35,450 bases of DNA from an uncultured Acetobacteraceae bacterium (GTDB lineage Bacteria > Pseudomonadota > Alphaproteobacteria > Acetobacterales > Acetobacteraceae): NCBI GenBank assembly GCA_937874445.1, contig CALNAL010000088.1:1-35450 (forward strand), written 5' to 3'. Shown here piece by piece: positions 1 through 8,142 of this stretch; position 1 is the first letter of the stretch, and the number at the start of each line of letters is the position of its first letter. The position numbers and the translations under genes are program-made. Below the pieces are notes generated by a model. That model did no database searches and was not told where the DNA came from. It worked only from the letters and a program-made list of their open reading frames with translations.

Positions 1-2
1 GG

Positions 3-395
3 TGCCGGCGGACCACGCCCTCGGGCCAAGCGCTCCTCTCCGAGCCCGACCCGGCGGTCGTCAGCCGCGCGCTCACCGAGGCGTCCGCTGTCGTCGACAG
101 CTACCTGCGCCGCCGCTACCAGACCCCCATCACCAGCGACGAGCCGGAGATCACGCGCGCTGCCGCGATCCTGGCGCGCTACGACCTGGCGCACGGCGAC
201 GATCGCCAGCCCAGCCAGCAGATGATCGACGAGCGCGCCGACGTCGTGAGCTGGCTGAAGGGCATTCGCGACGGCACCATACTGCTCGATCTCGATGCCG
301 TTTCGTCCTCGGAGGAAAGCCAGGCCGTCGCCCAGACGCGCGTCGAGGCGTGGCACACCAATGCGCGGCCGGCAGGCTGGGGCGGCGTGGGATGA
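3..395 (+). CDS. Mu gp36-like (DUF1320) head-tail connector protein, 5' truncated
   Basis: The gene enters the window already in progress and ends at the TGA of 393-395; 130 residues are visible. The visible part reads as an alpha-helical protein with the features of the Mu gp36/DUF1320 family: an ALTEASAVVDSYLRRRY segment near the start, a helix with IARYDL-like pattern (AAAILARYDLAHG), and an ERADVVSWLKGIRDG segment followed by a short loop before the C terminus. In Mu this is a small virion assembly protein encoded between the major head protein and gp37, and that is its position here. The next gene starts inside the stop codon (ATG at 392), indicating translational coupling. The start codon is outside the window. 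Confidence 0.75.
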   Translation, partial: CRRTTPSGQALLSEPDPAVVSRALTEASAVVDSYLRRRYQTPITSDEPEITRAAAILARYDLAHGDDRQPSQQMIDERADVVSWLKGIRDGTILLDLDAVSSSEESQAVAQTRVEAWHTNARPAGWGGVG

Positions 396-2062
396 GCACC
401 ACCACGTCGGCCGCTATCGGTGCGCCTACTGCGCCCGCCAATGAGTTGAGCGCCACCTTTGCAGGGATCAAAGCGCAACTCCGGCTCGTCTTTCCGGAGA
501 CGCTGTTCGGTTTCCGCGTCATCCCCGCGACGCTCACCCGCAAGGTCTGGACCGAGCTGACCAGTCGCACGCCGGTGGTGATGTTGGGCTGGGATGGCTT
601 CCGCCCGCAGGAGCCGGCGAGCCGCCGGTTCTCCGGGGCGTCGGGATGGGGCGTCTTTGTCGTCACCCGCAACGCGGGAGGACCGGCGCCGCGACTGCTG
701 GGCGACGCGCGCGGGCCCGGTTTACTCGACATGGTGCGCGCGGCCATCGCCGTGCTCGCCGGCCACACCCTCAAAGACATCGGCACGATCACCGTCAAAT
801 CGGCCTCGCAGCTGACCAGCGAGGAGTGGGACATGGAGGAGCTGGCCGTCGCCCGCATCACCATCGAGGTGGGCGACACCCTGCTGGCTTCCGGTGACGA
901 TCTCGCGCCGCTCTCCACCGACGGCATCCTGCGCCGGATTGGCATCGGTTGGGATTTCGCGCCCGACCTGCTGACCGACGAGCTGCCGATCGCGCAGCCA
1001 GCCGCGCCGCCGCGTGTGGGGGCGATCCGCTGGGACGCCTGGTATGCGCCCGGCTCCGCCCTCACCGCTGCCGTGGCCGCCGATCTGAGCCCCGAAGAGT
1101 ATCAGGCCCGGCTGCCCTTCTTCGCGAGCGTCGGCAGCGATGGCAGCGCCACCCTCGATCCATCGCTGTGGGGCACCGGCGTGCCGTCGGTGATGGACAC
1201 CGAGATCATGGTCGCGGTGCAGGCCGGTCTCTCGTTCTGGGCCTTCCTCGGCCATGCGCCGACGGCGCCCGAAAGCACCGCGCTCAACCTCTATCTCGCG
1301 TCCAGCCTGCGTTCAAAGCTCGGTTTCTGCCTCATCGAAGACGCCACCGATCTGTGGGCCGGCGGGGCGGCCACCGTCTCGTTCTCCGACGTCGTCGCCA
1401 AGGTTCAGCAGGCCGGCTATGTCACCGTGCTCAATGGGCGGCCGCTGATCTTCATCCTCGACCCCGGCGCGGCGGCGACGGAGGAAACCTTCGGAGGCAC
1501 GGCGGGGCTCGGCGCGGTGATGGCCGATCTGCGGCGCGCCGTGCAGGCGGCGTGCGGCCGGCTCCCCTATCTCGTGATCCAGTGCCCCGAGCTGCTCCGC
1601 GCCGGCGTACTGATGCGCGAGGCCGGCTTCGATGCTGTGGGCGCCTATGCGGTGCCGCCGTGGCCGATCGTCACCCAGACCTATACCTGGCTCTGCTCGG
1701 CCCTGGAGAACTGGTGGCATATCGCCGCTGCCCAGGGGTTGCCGGTGGTGCCCCCGCTGATGGCGGGCTGGGACCCGAGCCCGCGGCGTACCACGCCGAA
1801 TGCGCTGTTCGGCACCGAGAGCACCGATCCCCAATCGCTGATCACTCACGTCACCGCGGAGCAGATCGCCGCCCATGTGCAGGACGGCCTTTCCTGGATG
1901 GCGGCGCACCCGCGCCATGCCGAGGCCGGGATTGCCCTGCTCTATGCCTGGAACGAGCACGACGAGGGGGGCTGGATCGAGCCGACCTACATGGCTGACG
2001 AGCCCCTCGGCGACACCTCGCGCCTCGCCGCCCTGGCGGACGTCCTGAAAGGAAATTGCTGA
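392..2062 (+). CDS. Mu gp37-like tail protein fused to a GH99/WbsX-like domain
   Basis: The 556-aa protein starts at ATG 392, overlapping the previous stop by 4 bases. Residues 1 to about 190 resemble Mu gp37 (DUF1834), a tail-terminator-type protein of roughly 180 residues. Residues about 207-545 are an extra domain: it opens with GAIRWDAWYAPG, contains alternating hydrophobic strands and helices (VQAGLSFWAFLGHAP, LGFCLIEDATDLW, GRPLIFILDP), and ends near residue 517 with YAWNEHDEGGWIEPTY. That ending matches the AWNEWxEGxxLEP signature of the GH99/WbsX-like TIM-barrel domains. Such a domain could let the virion bind or cut a surface polysaccharide; this is inference, and catalytic residues are not proven. 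The reading frame is open further upstream to base 2, but that extension overlaps the gp36 gene in another frame and is not coding. Confidence 0.75.
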   Translation: MSTTTSAAIGAPTAPANELSATFAGIKAQLRLVFPETLFGFRVIPATLTRKVWTELTSRTPVVMLGWDGFRPQEPASRRFSGASGWGVFVVTRNAGGPAPRLLGDARGPGLLDMVRAAIAVLAGHTLKDIGTITVKSASQLTSEEWDMEELAVARITIEVGDTLLASGDDLAPLSTDGILRRIGIGWDFAPDLLTDELPIAQPAAPPRVGAIRWDAWYAPGSALTAAVAADLSPEEYQARLPFFASVGSDGSATLDPSLWGTGVPSVMDTEIMVAVQAGLSFWAFLGHAPTAPESTALNLYLASSLRSKLGFCLIEDATDLWAGGAATVSFSDVVAKVQQAGYVTVLNGRPLIFILDPGAAATEETFGGTAGLGAVMADLRRAVQAACGRLPYLVIQCPELLRAGVLMREAGFDAVGAYAVPPWPIVTQTYTWLCSALENWWHIAAAQGLPVVPPLMAGWDPSPRRTTPNALFGTESTDPQSLITHVTAEQIAAHVQDGLSWMAAHPRHAEAGIALLYAWNEHDEGGWIEPTYMADEPLGDTSRLAALADVLKGNC

Positions 2063-2304
2063 TGGCCACCATCGTCGTCACCGCCGCGCCCGGCCGGCGC
2101 GTGCGCCTTTCGCCCAGTCAGGTGCTGGAACCGGGCCGGCAGATGACGTTGCCGCTCACCGTCTTCGTGATGCGCCGTCTCGCCGCCGGCGACCTGGTGG
2201 AGGTGAGTGCCAGCTCCGCGAGTGCCCCCTCGGCGAGCGCCTCTTCTGCGAGCACGGGCGGCGACGCCGGCACTTCCACGAACAGCAGCAGCGGGAGCAA
2301 GTAA
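2062..2304 (+). CDS. Mu gp38-like small protein (DUF2635)
   Basis: An 80-aa protein whose ATG overlaps the TGA of the preceding gene by one base. The N-terminal half (APGRRVRLSPSQVLEPGR, then a VFVMRRLAAGDLVEV segment) fits the short DUF2635/Mu gp38 family, which has a conserved 'xxWxRRLxDGDV' type core and always sits just before the tail sheath gene. The last 35 residues are a Ser/Ala/Gly-rich low-complexity tail (SASSASAPSASASSAS), which is not conserved and probably disordered. The molecular role of the family is not established. The sheath gene starts immediately after the stop, with no gap. Confidence 0.7.
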   Translation: MATIVVTAAPGRRVRLSPSQVLEPGRQMTLPLTVFVMRRLAAGDLVEVSASSASAPSASASSASTGGDAGTSTNSSSGSK

Positions 2305-3822
2305 ATGTCCGGCACGCAGAGCCGCAGCGCGTTCAACCTGACCGAGATCCCGTCCGACTATCGGGTGCCGGGCACCTACGTGCAGGTTGGCGCCGATTAT
2401 TCGCAGGCCGGCCTGTTCGACTATCCCGCCCGCGCACTGATCGTGGGCCAGATGCTTGCCTCCGGCGCCGCCACCTCGGGCCAGATCTACAAGCTGGAAA
2501 GCGCCACGCAGGCGATCTGGCTGTTCGGCCCCGGCTCGATGGCCGCGCGCATGGCCGCCGCCTTCCGCACCGCCAACCCGACGATGCCGGTGGATATCGT
2601 GGGGCTCTCCGACGCCGCGGCCGGCGCGGCCGCCACCGGCCCCATCACGGTCGCGCGCATTCCCGTTACCAGCGGCGAGATCGTGCTTCCGATCGCCGGG
2701 CAGAGCGTTTCGGTGGACTTCAACGTCGCCACCATCACCACCACCACCCAGCTCGCCAGCGCCATCGCCGCTGCCATCAACGCCGTGGCGAGCCTGCCAG
2801 TCACGGCCACCTCTGCGGCCGCCGTGGTGACGCTGACAGCCAAGCACAAGGGCGCGGCGGGCAACGACATCGCCTATCAGACCCCCTCCTGGCCCGCCAC
2901 CGGCGCGCTCAACGAGCTGAATATCACGGGCTCGTCGACGGGCAGCCCCACCTCGCTACTCTCGGGCGGCACGAGCAATCCGAGCATCTCCACGGTGTTC
3001 GCGGCCGTTGCCGGCACCTGGTATACCGACATCGTGATGGGCTGGGCGGACGCCGCCAACCTCGCCGCGCTCTCCACCGAAGCCGACCGCCGCTACGGCG
3101 CGATGGTCCATCAGGATGCCACGGCCTATGTCGCGGGGCAGGGCACCTACGGCACGCTGCCTACCCTCAACAGCGCGGTCAACGGAAAGAACATCACCGG
3201 CCCCGGCGAAACCGCGATGCTCTCGCCGCCGTGGGAGGTCGCAGCCTCCTATGCCGGCATCGCGGCCGCGGCCCTCAACGACGATCCCGCGCGCCAGCTG
3301 CGCGGCCTGACGCTGCCCGGCATCGTGCCCGCCGATCCCTACGACCGCTTCACGCCCGACGAGCGCAACGCGATGCTGCACGACGGCTGGAGCACGCTCA
3401 CCACCGCCAACGACAACACGGTGGCCATCGAGCGCGCCATCTCGATGTATCTGACGACGAACTTCGGATACGCCGACACCGCGTGGCTGGACATCAACAA
3501 GTCCAAGGTGATGAGCCGCATCCGCTACGACTTCCGGGCCTACATGGACACGGTCTGGCCGCGCGCGAAGCTCACCGATGACGGCTCGATGGCATCTGAA
3601 TACGACAGCACCATCGCCACGCCCACCCGGCTCAAGGCGAGCTGGATCGCCCGCTCGGCGATTTACGAAAGGAATGGTTGGATCGAGGAAAGCGCCACCT
3701 GGGGCCAGCAGGCCCTCTTCGAGCGCGACCCAAACAACGATGATGGCGTGTTGGCGAAGCTGCCGGTGAAGATCGTCGGCAACCTCATCACGCTGGAAGT
3801 CGCGCTGAACTTCATGGTCTGA
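2305..3822 (+). CDS. Contractile tail sheath protein (Mu gpL/gp39-like)
   Basis: A 505-aa protein, close to the length of Mu sheath (about 495). The N terminus (FNLTEIPSDYRVPGTYVQV) and a Rossmann-like segment (YPARALIVGQML, then MPVDIVGLSD) are characteristic of the Mu-type sheath family. The C-terminal region (residues about 390-505) has the sheath core with YLTTNFGYADTAWLDINK and a final VKIVGNLITLEVALNFMV strand that in sheath proteins links neighbouring subunits. The protein polymerises around the tail tube and contracts on infection. Start ATG 2305 directly follows the previous stop TAA; the tail of the upstream gene (AGCGGGAGCAAGTAA) supplies a weak ribosome site. The tube gene lies 44 bases downstream. 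Confidence 0.9.
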   Translation: MSGTQSRSAFNLTEIPSDYRVPGTYVQVGADYSQAGLFDYPARALIVGQMLASGAATSGQIYKLESATQAIWLFGPGSMAARMAAAFRTANPTMPVDIVGLSDAAAGAAATGPITVARIPVTSGEIVLPIAGQSVSVDFNVATITTTTQLASAIAAAINAVASLPVTATSAAAVVTLTAKHKGAAGNDIAYQTPSWPATGALNELNITGSSTGSPTSLLSGGTSNPSISTVFAAVAGTWYTDIVMGWADAANLAALSTEADRRYGAMVHQDATAYVAGQGTYGTLPTLNSAVNGKNITGPGETAMLSPPWEVAASYAGIAAAALNDDPARQLRGLTLPGIVPADPYDRFTPDERNAMLHDGWSTLTTANDNTVAIERAISMYLTTNFGYADTAWLDINKSKVMSRIRYDFRAYMDTVWPRAKLTDDGSMASEYDSTIATPTRLKASWIARSAIYERNGWIEESATWGQQALFERDPNNDDGVLAKLPVKIVGNLITLEVALNFMV

Positions 3823-3866
3823 CTTTCGTTCTAACGCGCGATTGATCGCACTTCAGGAGGCCGTTT

Positions 3867-4226
3867 GTGGGACAAGCTCTTGGCGTTATCGACGCCATCT
3901 ACAGGGGTATGAAAATTCCGCTGGAGAAGGGCGCAAAATTCAACCCGGGTGGCTACAAGCAGAACCCGGTCATCGCCGGAGGCCAAGTGTACTACAGCCG
4001 GGAGCCGGTGGCATCCCAGCTGACTGGCACCACCGTGCTGAAGAAGGGGCAGAAACTCGCTGACCTCGTGCCCACCGGTGAAGGCGAGCTGCAGGTGCTC
4101 TGCGACACTGGCCAGACCTTCGTGGTGCCCGATGCATTTCGCACCGAGGTGCCGGACCTCACCGGTGGTGAGGGCGGCAAGATCGAGCTGAAGTTCCAGG
4201 GCTCGGCTGCAACGGAGTTTTCATGA
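3867..4226 (+). CDS. Tail tube protein (Mu gpM/gp40-like)
   Basis: A 119-aa protein, matching the size of the Mu tail tube family (about 118). The N-terminal VIDAIYRGMKIPLEKGAKFNPGG and the C-terminal DLTGGEGGKIELKFQGSAA are diagnostic for the family. It forms the inner tube through which DNA passes. I chose GTG 3867 because a very good ribosome site, CAGGAGG at 3854-3860, lies six bases upstream; there is no ATG that would give a full-length protein. The 44-base gap before it is the widest in the early tail operon and contains a weak 5-bp hairpin (GCGAT/ATCGC at 3838-3849). The stop overlaps the start of the tail chaperone gene. Confidence 0.85.
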   Translation: MGQALGVIDAIYRGMKIPLEKGAKFNPGGYKQNPVIAGGQVYYSREPVASQLTGTTVLKKGQKLADLVPTGEGELQVLCDTGQTFVVPDAFRTEVPDLTGGEGGKIELKFQGSAATEFS

Positions 4227-4678
4227 TGGTCAAACACATTCCCACCGATCCCGCCGATCCCGCCGTGCCCGAAGAGGACGTCATCTACGAGGAGGCGCCC
4301 CGGACCGCGTCCGACGATGTGGTGCACGAGGATGAGGCACCCGAGAAGGGCCTACCGCCGCGCGCTCAGCGCCAGGGCGACGGCAGCTACATCCTGCCGC
4401 TGCGCGTGCCCGTGGTACTGCACGTGCAACGCGCCGGCCAGGCGGTGCAGAACCGCTCGTTCAGCGAAGTCCGGTTCTACCGCATGACCGGCGCCGACCT
4501 GATGGCCGTCACCGCCAGCAGTTCCGAAACATCGCTCGCCACCGCCTTCACGCGGTCGAGCCGGCTCAATCCCGCGGTCGCCACCAAGCTCTTCCAGAAG
4601 ATGGACGGCGCGGATGCGGCGGATGCGAGCACTATCATCGGTTTTTTCTTCGGCGGTGGGGCGAAGACTGGCCGGTAA
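4223..4678 (+). CDS. Tail assembly chaperone, short form (Mu gp41-like)
   Basis: A 151-aa protein starting four bases before the end of the tube gene. After an acidic, proline-rich and probably disordered N terminus (residues 1 to about 55), residues about 60-140 have the fold pattern of the phage tail assembly chaperone E family (LRVPVVLHVQRAGQAVQNRSFSEVRFYRMTGADLM). It is encoded between tube and tape measure, the universal place for these chaperones, which coat the tape-measure protein during tube assembly. The last nine codons after the T run read as a glycine-rich stretch (GGGAKTGR), as expected for the unshifted product of a programmed frameshift gene. See the separate slippery-site entry and the long form. 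Confidence 0.75.
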   Translation: MMVKHIPTDPADPAVPEEDVIYEEAPRTASDDVVHEDEAPEKGLPPRAQRQGDGSYILPLRVPVVLHVQRAGQAVQNRSFSEVRFYRMTGADLMAVTASSSETSLATAFTRSSRLNPAVATKLFQKMDGADAADASTIIGFFFGGGAKTGR

Positions 4679-4812
4679 CGCTGGCCGCCCTGGCACGCTA
4701 CTACCGCTGGCCGCAGGCCGAACTGCTCGCGCTGGATGACCGGAAGGCCGACTTTTGGATGGCGGCGGCCAACAAGGTGATCCAACTGGCCAAGGAGCAC
4801 GCTGATGGCTGA
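4223..4812 (+). CDS. Tail assembly chaperone, predicted -1 frameshifted long form
   Basis: If ribosomes slip back one base at 4642-4648, translation leaves the short frame after IIGFF and continues LRRWGEDWPVTLAALARYYRW to the TGA at 4810-4812, giving about 196 aa. The 54-codon extension has no start codon or ribosome site of its own. It encodes a well-formed helical segment (WPVTLAALARYYRWPQAEL) like the extension domain of Mu-type chaperones. Without slippage there would be a 126-base non-coding gap in an operon where genes otherwise overlap. The tape-measure ATG at 4805 overlaps the end of this extension by 8 bases. This is inferred from sequence and from known frameshifting in tailed phages. 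Confidence 0.7.
4642..4648 (+). promoter_or_regulatory. Programmed -1 ribosomal frameshift slippery heptamer T TTT TTC
   Basis: In the zero frame the codons are GGT TTT TTC TTC, so the last T of GGT plus TTT TTC forms the canonical X XXY YYZ heptamer. Both tRNAs can re-pair after a one-base slip, since TTT and TTC are read by the same tRNA-Phe. The zero frame stops 28 bases later and the -1 frame stays open for 54 more sense codons with protein-like sequence. No experimental evidence is available from the sequence. Confidence 0.7.
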
Positions 4813-6871
4813 CGCCGGCACGATGGAAGCCCAGCTGACCCTCAAGTTCGAGGATCTGGTCAGTCCCGCGCTCAAATCCCTGCTGGAGAAGTTCGCGCAG
4901 CTGCGTCAGCTCGGCGAGCGGCTTGGCCTGGGTGGCCTGCCGAAGGGGGCAAAGGCCGTCTCCGAGTTGACGCAGCAGACGACCAGGCTCAATCGCGAGA
5001 TGGAGACGGTCGGCTCTTCGGCGGGCAAAGCACTCGGCAAGATCGAGAGTGTCTGGACGCGTCTGAAATCGGCAATGGGCCTCGCCTCGCGCGAGACCGA
5101 GCAGCTCAACAAGCGGCTCAACCAGGCGGGCGGAAGAGGCGTGGTGCAGCGTAGCGGAGCGCTCGCCAATGCCGTGGGCGCGGCCGTCTCCGGGGCCACC
5201 TTCCTTGCTCCCATCGAGGCCTCCGCCGACTACGACTTCAAGCTGCGGCATACCGCCATAACCGAAGGGTTCTCCGGCCAAGGCGCGGAAGACGAGATCA
5301 AGCGCCTCGGCAAGATGTTTCAGAAGGAGGCACTGGAGACGGGGCAGTCCTCGACATCGATCGCCGCGGCCTTCCAGGATCTAATCCAGTCGGGCCTGAC
5401 GCGCGAGCAGGCCGAGGGGGTCATCGGCGCCCATTCGCGTGCTGCCACCGCGTACGGCATCGACCCGGAGGCCATGGGGCATGCCGTGTTCGCGATGCGG
5501 AAAAACATGGGCATCGACGACGAAACGATGCAGCAGGCGCTTGGTGGACTCGCACAGGCCTCGAAGGAAGGTCTGTTCAAAATGGGCGACTTCAGCGCCT
5601 ACCTGACCGGGCAGAGTGGACAGGCCGCCGCTCTCGGCATGACGGGGCTGAAGGGAGTCGGCGATCTGGCGGCACTGAACGAAGTGGTCAGCCAGCGCAC
5701 CACCGATCCGGCACAGGCCGGCCAGTGGGTGGCGTCCGCGCTCGGCTACATCAACACGCCCGCCACGGCACACTCCTTCAAAAAAGCCGGCATCGATCTC
5801 AACGGCGAGATGCGCAAGAACATGGCCGGCGGCATGAACCAGTTCGACAGCTTCCTGAAGATCATCAAGGACGCAACAAACGGCCTAACGGGCCGTGCCC
5901 GGTCTGAAAAACTCGGGGCGATGTTTGGCCGCGGCGAAGAGCGTCAAGTCTGGCAGGCTGTCCTCGACATGCAACAAGAATTCGAGGAACGCCGCCAGAA
6001 ATATGCGGGCGTCTCGAAAGAGCAGGCCGGCACTGACTTCAACACGGCATTCCAGGGCGTAGGCGTGCAGATGACGATGCTGAAGGAGACGACGTTGCAA
6101 ATCACGCGCGCCTTCGGCGACGAATTCGTACCCGTGCTGCGGGTGGTCAACACCGGCCTCGGCAAGATGCTCGGCCTCGTCCAGTGGGCGAAGCAGGAAT
6201 GGCCGCAGACCACGCACTACATCATGATGGGAACCGGCGCGATCATCGTGCTGGCCGCGGCGCTGGGAGCGGCTGCCTTCGTCGTGCCGATCCTGTCCGC
6301 CGGCTTCGGCGTACTGGCTTCGGTGCTCGGCGTGGTGTTTTCCCCCATCACGCTGGTGATTGCCGCCATCGCCGCCGTCGCCGCCCTGGCCTACCTGATC
6401 TACGAGAACTGGGACAGGGTCGGCCCCTGGTTCCGCGAGCTGTGGGACGGGATCGTGGCGCGCTTCCAGCAGACCGTCGCCGAATTTGCCGCCGCCGGAC
6501 GTGCCGTGGTCGATGCGATCAAGGCGGCCTTCGACGGGCTTGTGGAATGGTTCTCCGGCCTGTGGAGCCAGATCGCCACGAAATTCAAAGAGATGGTGAT
6601 GGGGCCGCTCTCCGCGCTGAAAAACGGATGGGTCGGCCGCCAGCTTGGAATTGCCGACAAACCCGATGCCCAGCCGGGTCAGCCGGGCCAGGGGGGCGCC
6701 ACGCCCGATGCCAGTGCGGCTGCCGTGGCAGGAGCGAACCGCCCGCAGGTCAACGTGCGCGTGGATCACGCGCCGCCGGGAACCACTGTCGAGACGACCG
6801 GCGACGGCGACGTGATGCACGATCCGAACGCCGCCAAGGACTTTGCCGGACCGTTCGCCGGCATCCCCTGA
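4805..6871 (+). CDS. Tail tape measure protein (Mu gp42-like)
   Basis: A 688-aa protein with the architecture of tape measure proteins. Residues about 1-100 are helical and coiled-coil-prone (LKSLLEKFAQLRQLGERLG; LTQQTTRLNREMETV). A TP901-type core with SGQGAEDEIKRLGKMF follows, then a strongly hydrophobic region at about residues 470-533 (IIVLAAALGAAAFVVPIL and more), ending in IYENWDRVGPWFRELWDGI, which is a very common tape measure motif. The C terminus is Gly/Pro/Ala-rich. The protein sets tail length and is thought to be ejected with the DNA, its hydrophobic part entering the cell membrane. It starts at ATG 4805 inside the frameshift extension of the chaperone and ends with TGA sharing a base with the next ATG. 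Confidence 0.88.
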   Translation: MADAGTMEAQLTLKFEDLVSPALKSLLEKFAQLRQLGERLGLGGLPKGAKAVSELTQQTTRLNREMETVGSSAGKALGKIESVWTRLKSAMGLASRETEQLNKRLNQAGGRGVVQRSGALANAVGAAVSGATFLAPIEASADYDFKLRHTAITEGFSGQGAEDEIKRLGKMFQKEALETGQSSTSIAAAFQDLIQSGLTREQAEGVIGAHSRAATAYGIDPEAMGHAVFAMRKNMGIDDETMQQALGGLAQASKEGLFKMGDFSAYLTGQSGQAAALGMTGLKGVGDLAALNEVVSQRTTDPAQAGQWVASALGYINTPATAHSFKKAGIDLNGEMRKNMAGGMNQFDSFLKIIKDATNGLTGRARSEKLGAMFGRGEERQVWQAVLDMQQEFEERRQKYAGVSKEQAGTDFNTAFQGVGVQMTMLKETTLQITRAFGDEFVPVLRVVNTGLGKMLGLVQWAKQEWPQTTHYIMMGTGAIIVLAAALGAAAFVVPILSAGFGVLASVLGVVFSPITLVIAAIAAVAALAYLIYENWDRVGPWFRELWDGIVARFQQTVAEFAAAGRAVVDAIKAAFDGLVEWFSGLWSQIATKFKEMVMGPLSALKNGWVGRQLGIADKPDAQPGQPGQGGATPDASAAAVAGANRPQVNVRVDHAPPGTTVETTGDGDVMHDPNAAKDFAGPFAGIP

Positions 6872-8142
6872 TGGTCGATTTCGTCTCCTTCGCCGACGCC
6901 CCGCTCGACGCCTGGATCGGCGGCATCCCGTTCCTCTATCTCGATGCCGATGACCTGCCCGGCCGGCGCGTTCTGCGCTTCATGTATCCGGGCAGTGACG
7001 TCCCCGACTTCCAGGACATCGGGCGCGAAGACGGCCCGCTGCGCATCACCGGGATGGTGGTCGGCGACGACTGGATTAGCCAGGCCAACGCGCTGCGCGA
7101 CCTGTTCGCGACGCCGGGCCCGTACACGCTCGTCCACCCGTGGCTCGGCACGTTCCTGGTGATGCCCGCGGACAAGCCGCGGTTCAGCGACAGCCAATCC
7201 ACCCTCCGCGCTACCAAGTTCGAGTTGTCGCTGTGGCGCTACTGGCCAGCGCCGATGATGCTGGCCAGCACCTATGCCAGCCTGATCTCCGAGATGGAGG
7301 CCCTGCGCGACGCCATCGATGCGGTGCTGGCCATCGTCCTGGCTCCGGCCGCACTCATCGTCTCGGCGCTGGCGATCGCGCAGGCGTTCGTGGCGCAGGT
7401 AGTCGGGTGGGTCGCCAGCGCCGTTCTGGGCGGCCTCGCCACTGTGGTGGCCACCGGGCTCGACGTGTTGGTCGCCGCCGAGAGCCTCTACACCTCGGCC
7501 ACCTATGCAACCTCGCTCGCAGAGGCTCTGGCCGAGCCCTTCGTGGAACTGGCCGATGCCTCGAACCCGGAGGAACCGGCGGCGATCGGGCCTGGCACCG
7601 CCGCGGTCACCACCACGCCGATCGACGGACGCGAGACCGCGACGGCCATGTTGAGCGTGGCCAGCGCCGCCGCCACGCAGAGCATTGCCGGTGAGCCGGC
7701 CCCCGTTCTGGCGATCGCAGTGCAGGTCTATGCGCTCTCCTATGCCTGCGTCACGGCCTCCGATATCGACTTCACCGATGCCACCGAGGCCACCACCTGG
7801 CGCGACAGGATCGCCACGGCGCTCGACACCGCTGCCGCCGCCGCCGGCACCGCCGCCGCCGATGCCTCCGATACGCCCACCGCCGTGGCCCTCGGCGCGC
7901 TCTGGCAGCAACTCGCCACCGCGCGCCAGGCCTGGTTCGCCGACATGAACGCGGTGATCGGCCGGCTTCCGGCGGTGCAGACCCTGACGCTACCGGGCGG
8001 CGGCGCCTCGGTCTGGCTGGTGGCGCAGTATCTCGCCGGCGACGATCCCACCACGCTGATCGCCACCGTCGAGACCATCGTCAGCCGGAACGCGCTCACC
8101 AGCCCGGCCACCGGCGGCACCATCGAGGTGCTCGAGTCATGA
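6871..8142 (+). CDS. DNA circularisation N-terminal domain protein (Mu gpN/gp43-like)
   Basis: A 423-aa protein. The ATG at 6871 overlaps the tape-measure stop by one base; the frame is open much further upstream but that part lies inside the tape measure gene and is not coding. Residues 1-105 match the 'DNA circulation' N-terminal family of Mu gpN (RRVLRFMYPGSDVPDFQDIG, then GPYTLVHPWLGTFLV). The rest is Ala/Val-rich helical sequence (residues about 130-400). Despite its historic name, in Mu-like phages the protein belongs to the tail/baseplate near the tape measure. It ends four bases into the next gene (ATGA overlap). Confidence 0.82.
   Translation: MVDFVSFADAPLDAWIGGIPFLYLDADDLPGRRVLRFMYPGSDVPDFQDIGREDGPLRITGMVVGDDWISQANALRDLFATPGPYTLVHPWLGTFLVMPADKPRFSDSQSTLRATKFELSLWRYWPAPMMLASTYASLISEMEALRDAIDAVLAIVLAPAALIVSALAIAQAFVAQVVGWVASAVLGGLATVVATGLDVLVAAESLYTSATYATSLAEALAEPFVELADASNPEEPAAIGPGTAAVTTTPIDGRETATAMLSVASAAATQSIAGEPAPVLAIAVQVYALSYACVTASDIDFTDATEATTWRDRIATALDTAAAAAGTAAADASDTPTAVALGALWQQLATARQAWFADMNAVIGRLPAVQTLTLPGGGASVWLVAQYLAGDDPTTLIATVETIVSRNALTSPATGGTIEVLES

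Noticed and set aside
2..391. Open frame extending the gp37-like protein 130 codons upstream
   Set aside because: It lies over the gp36 gene in a different frame, is Arg/Pro-rich as expected for an off-frame reading of high-GC DNA, and the ATG at 392 gives a normal overlap.
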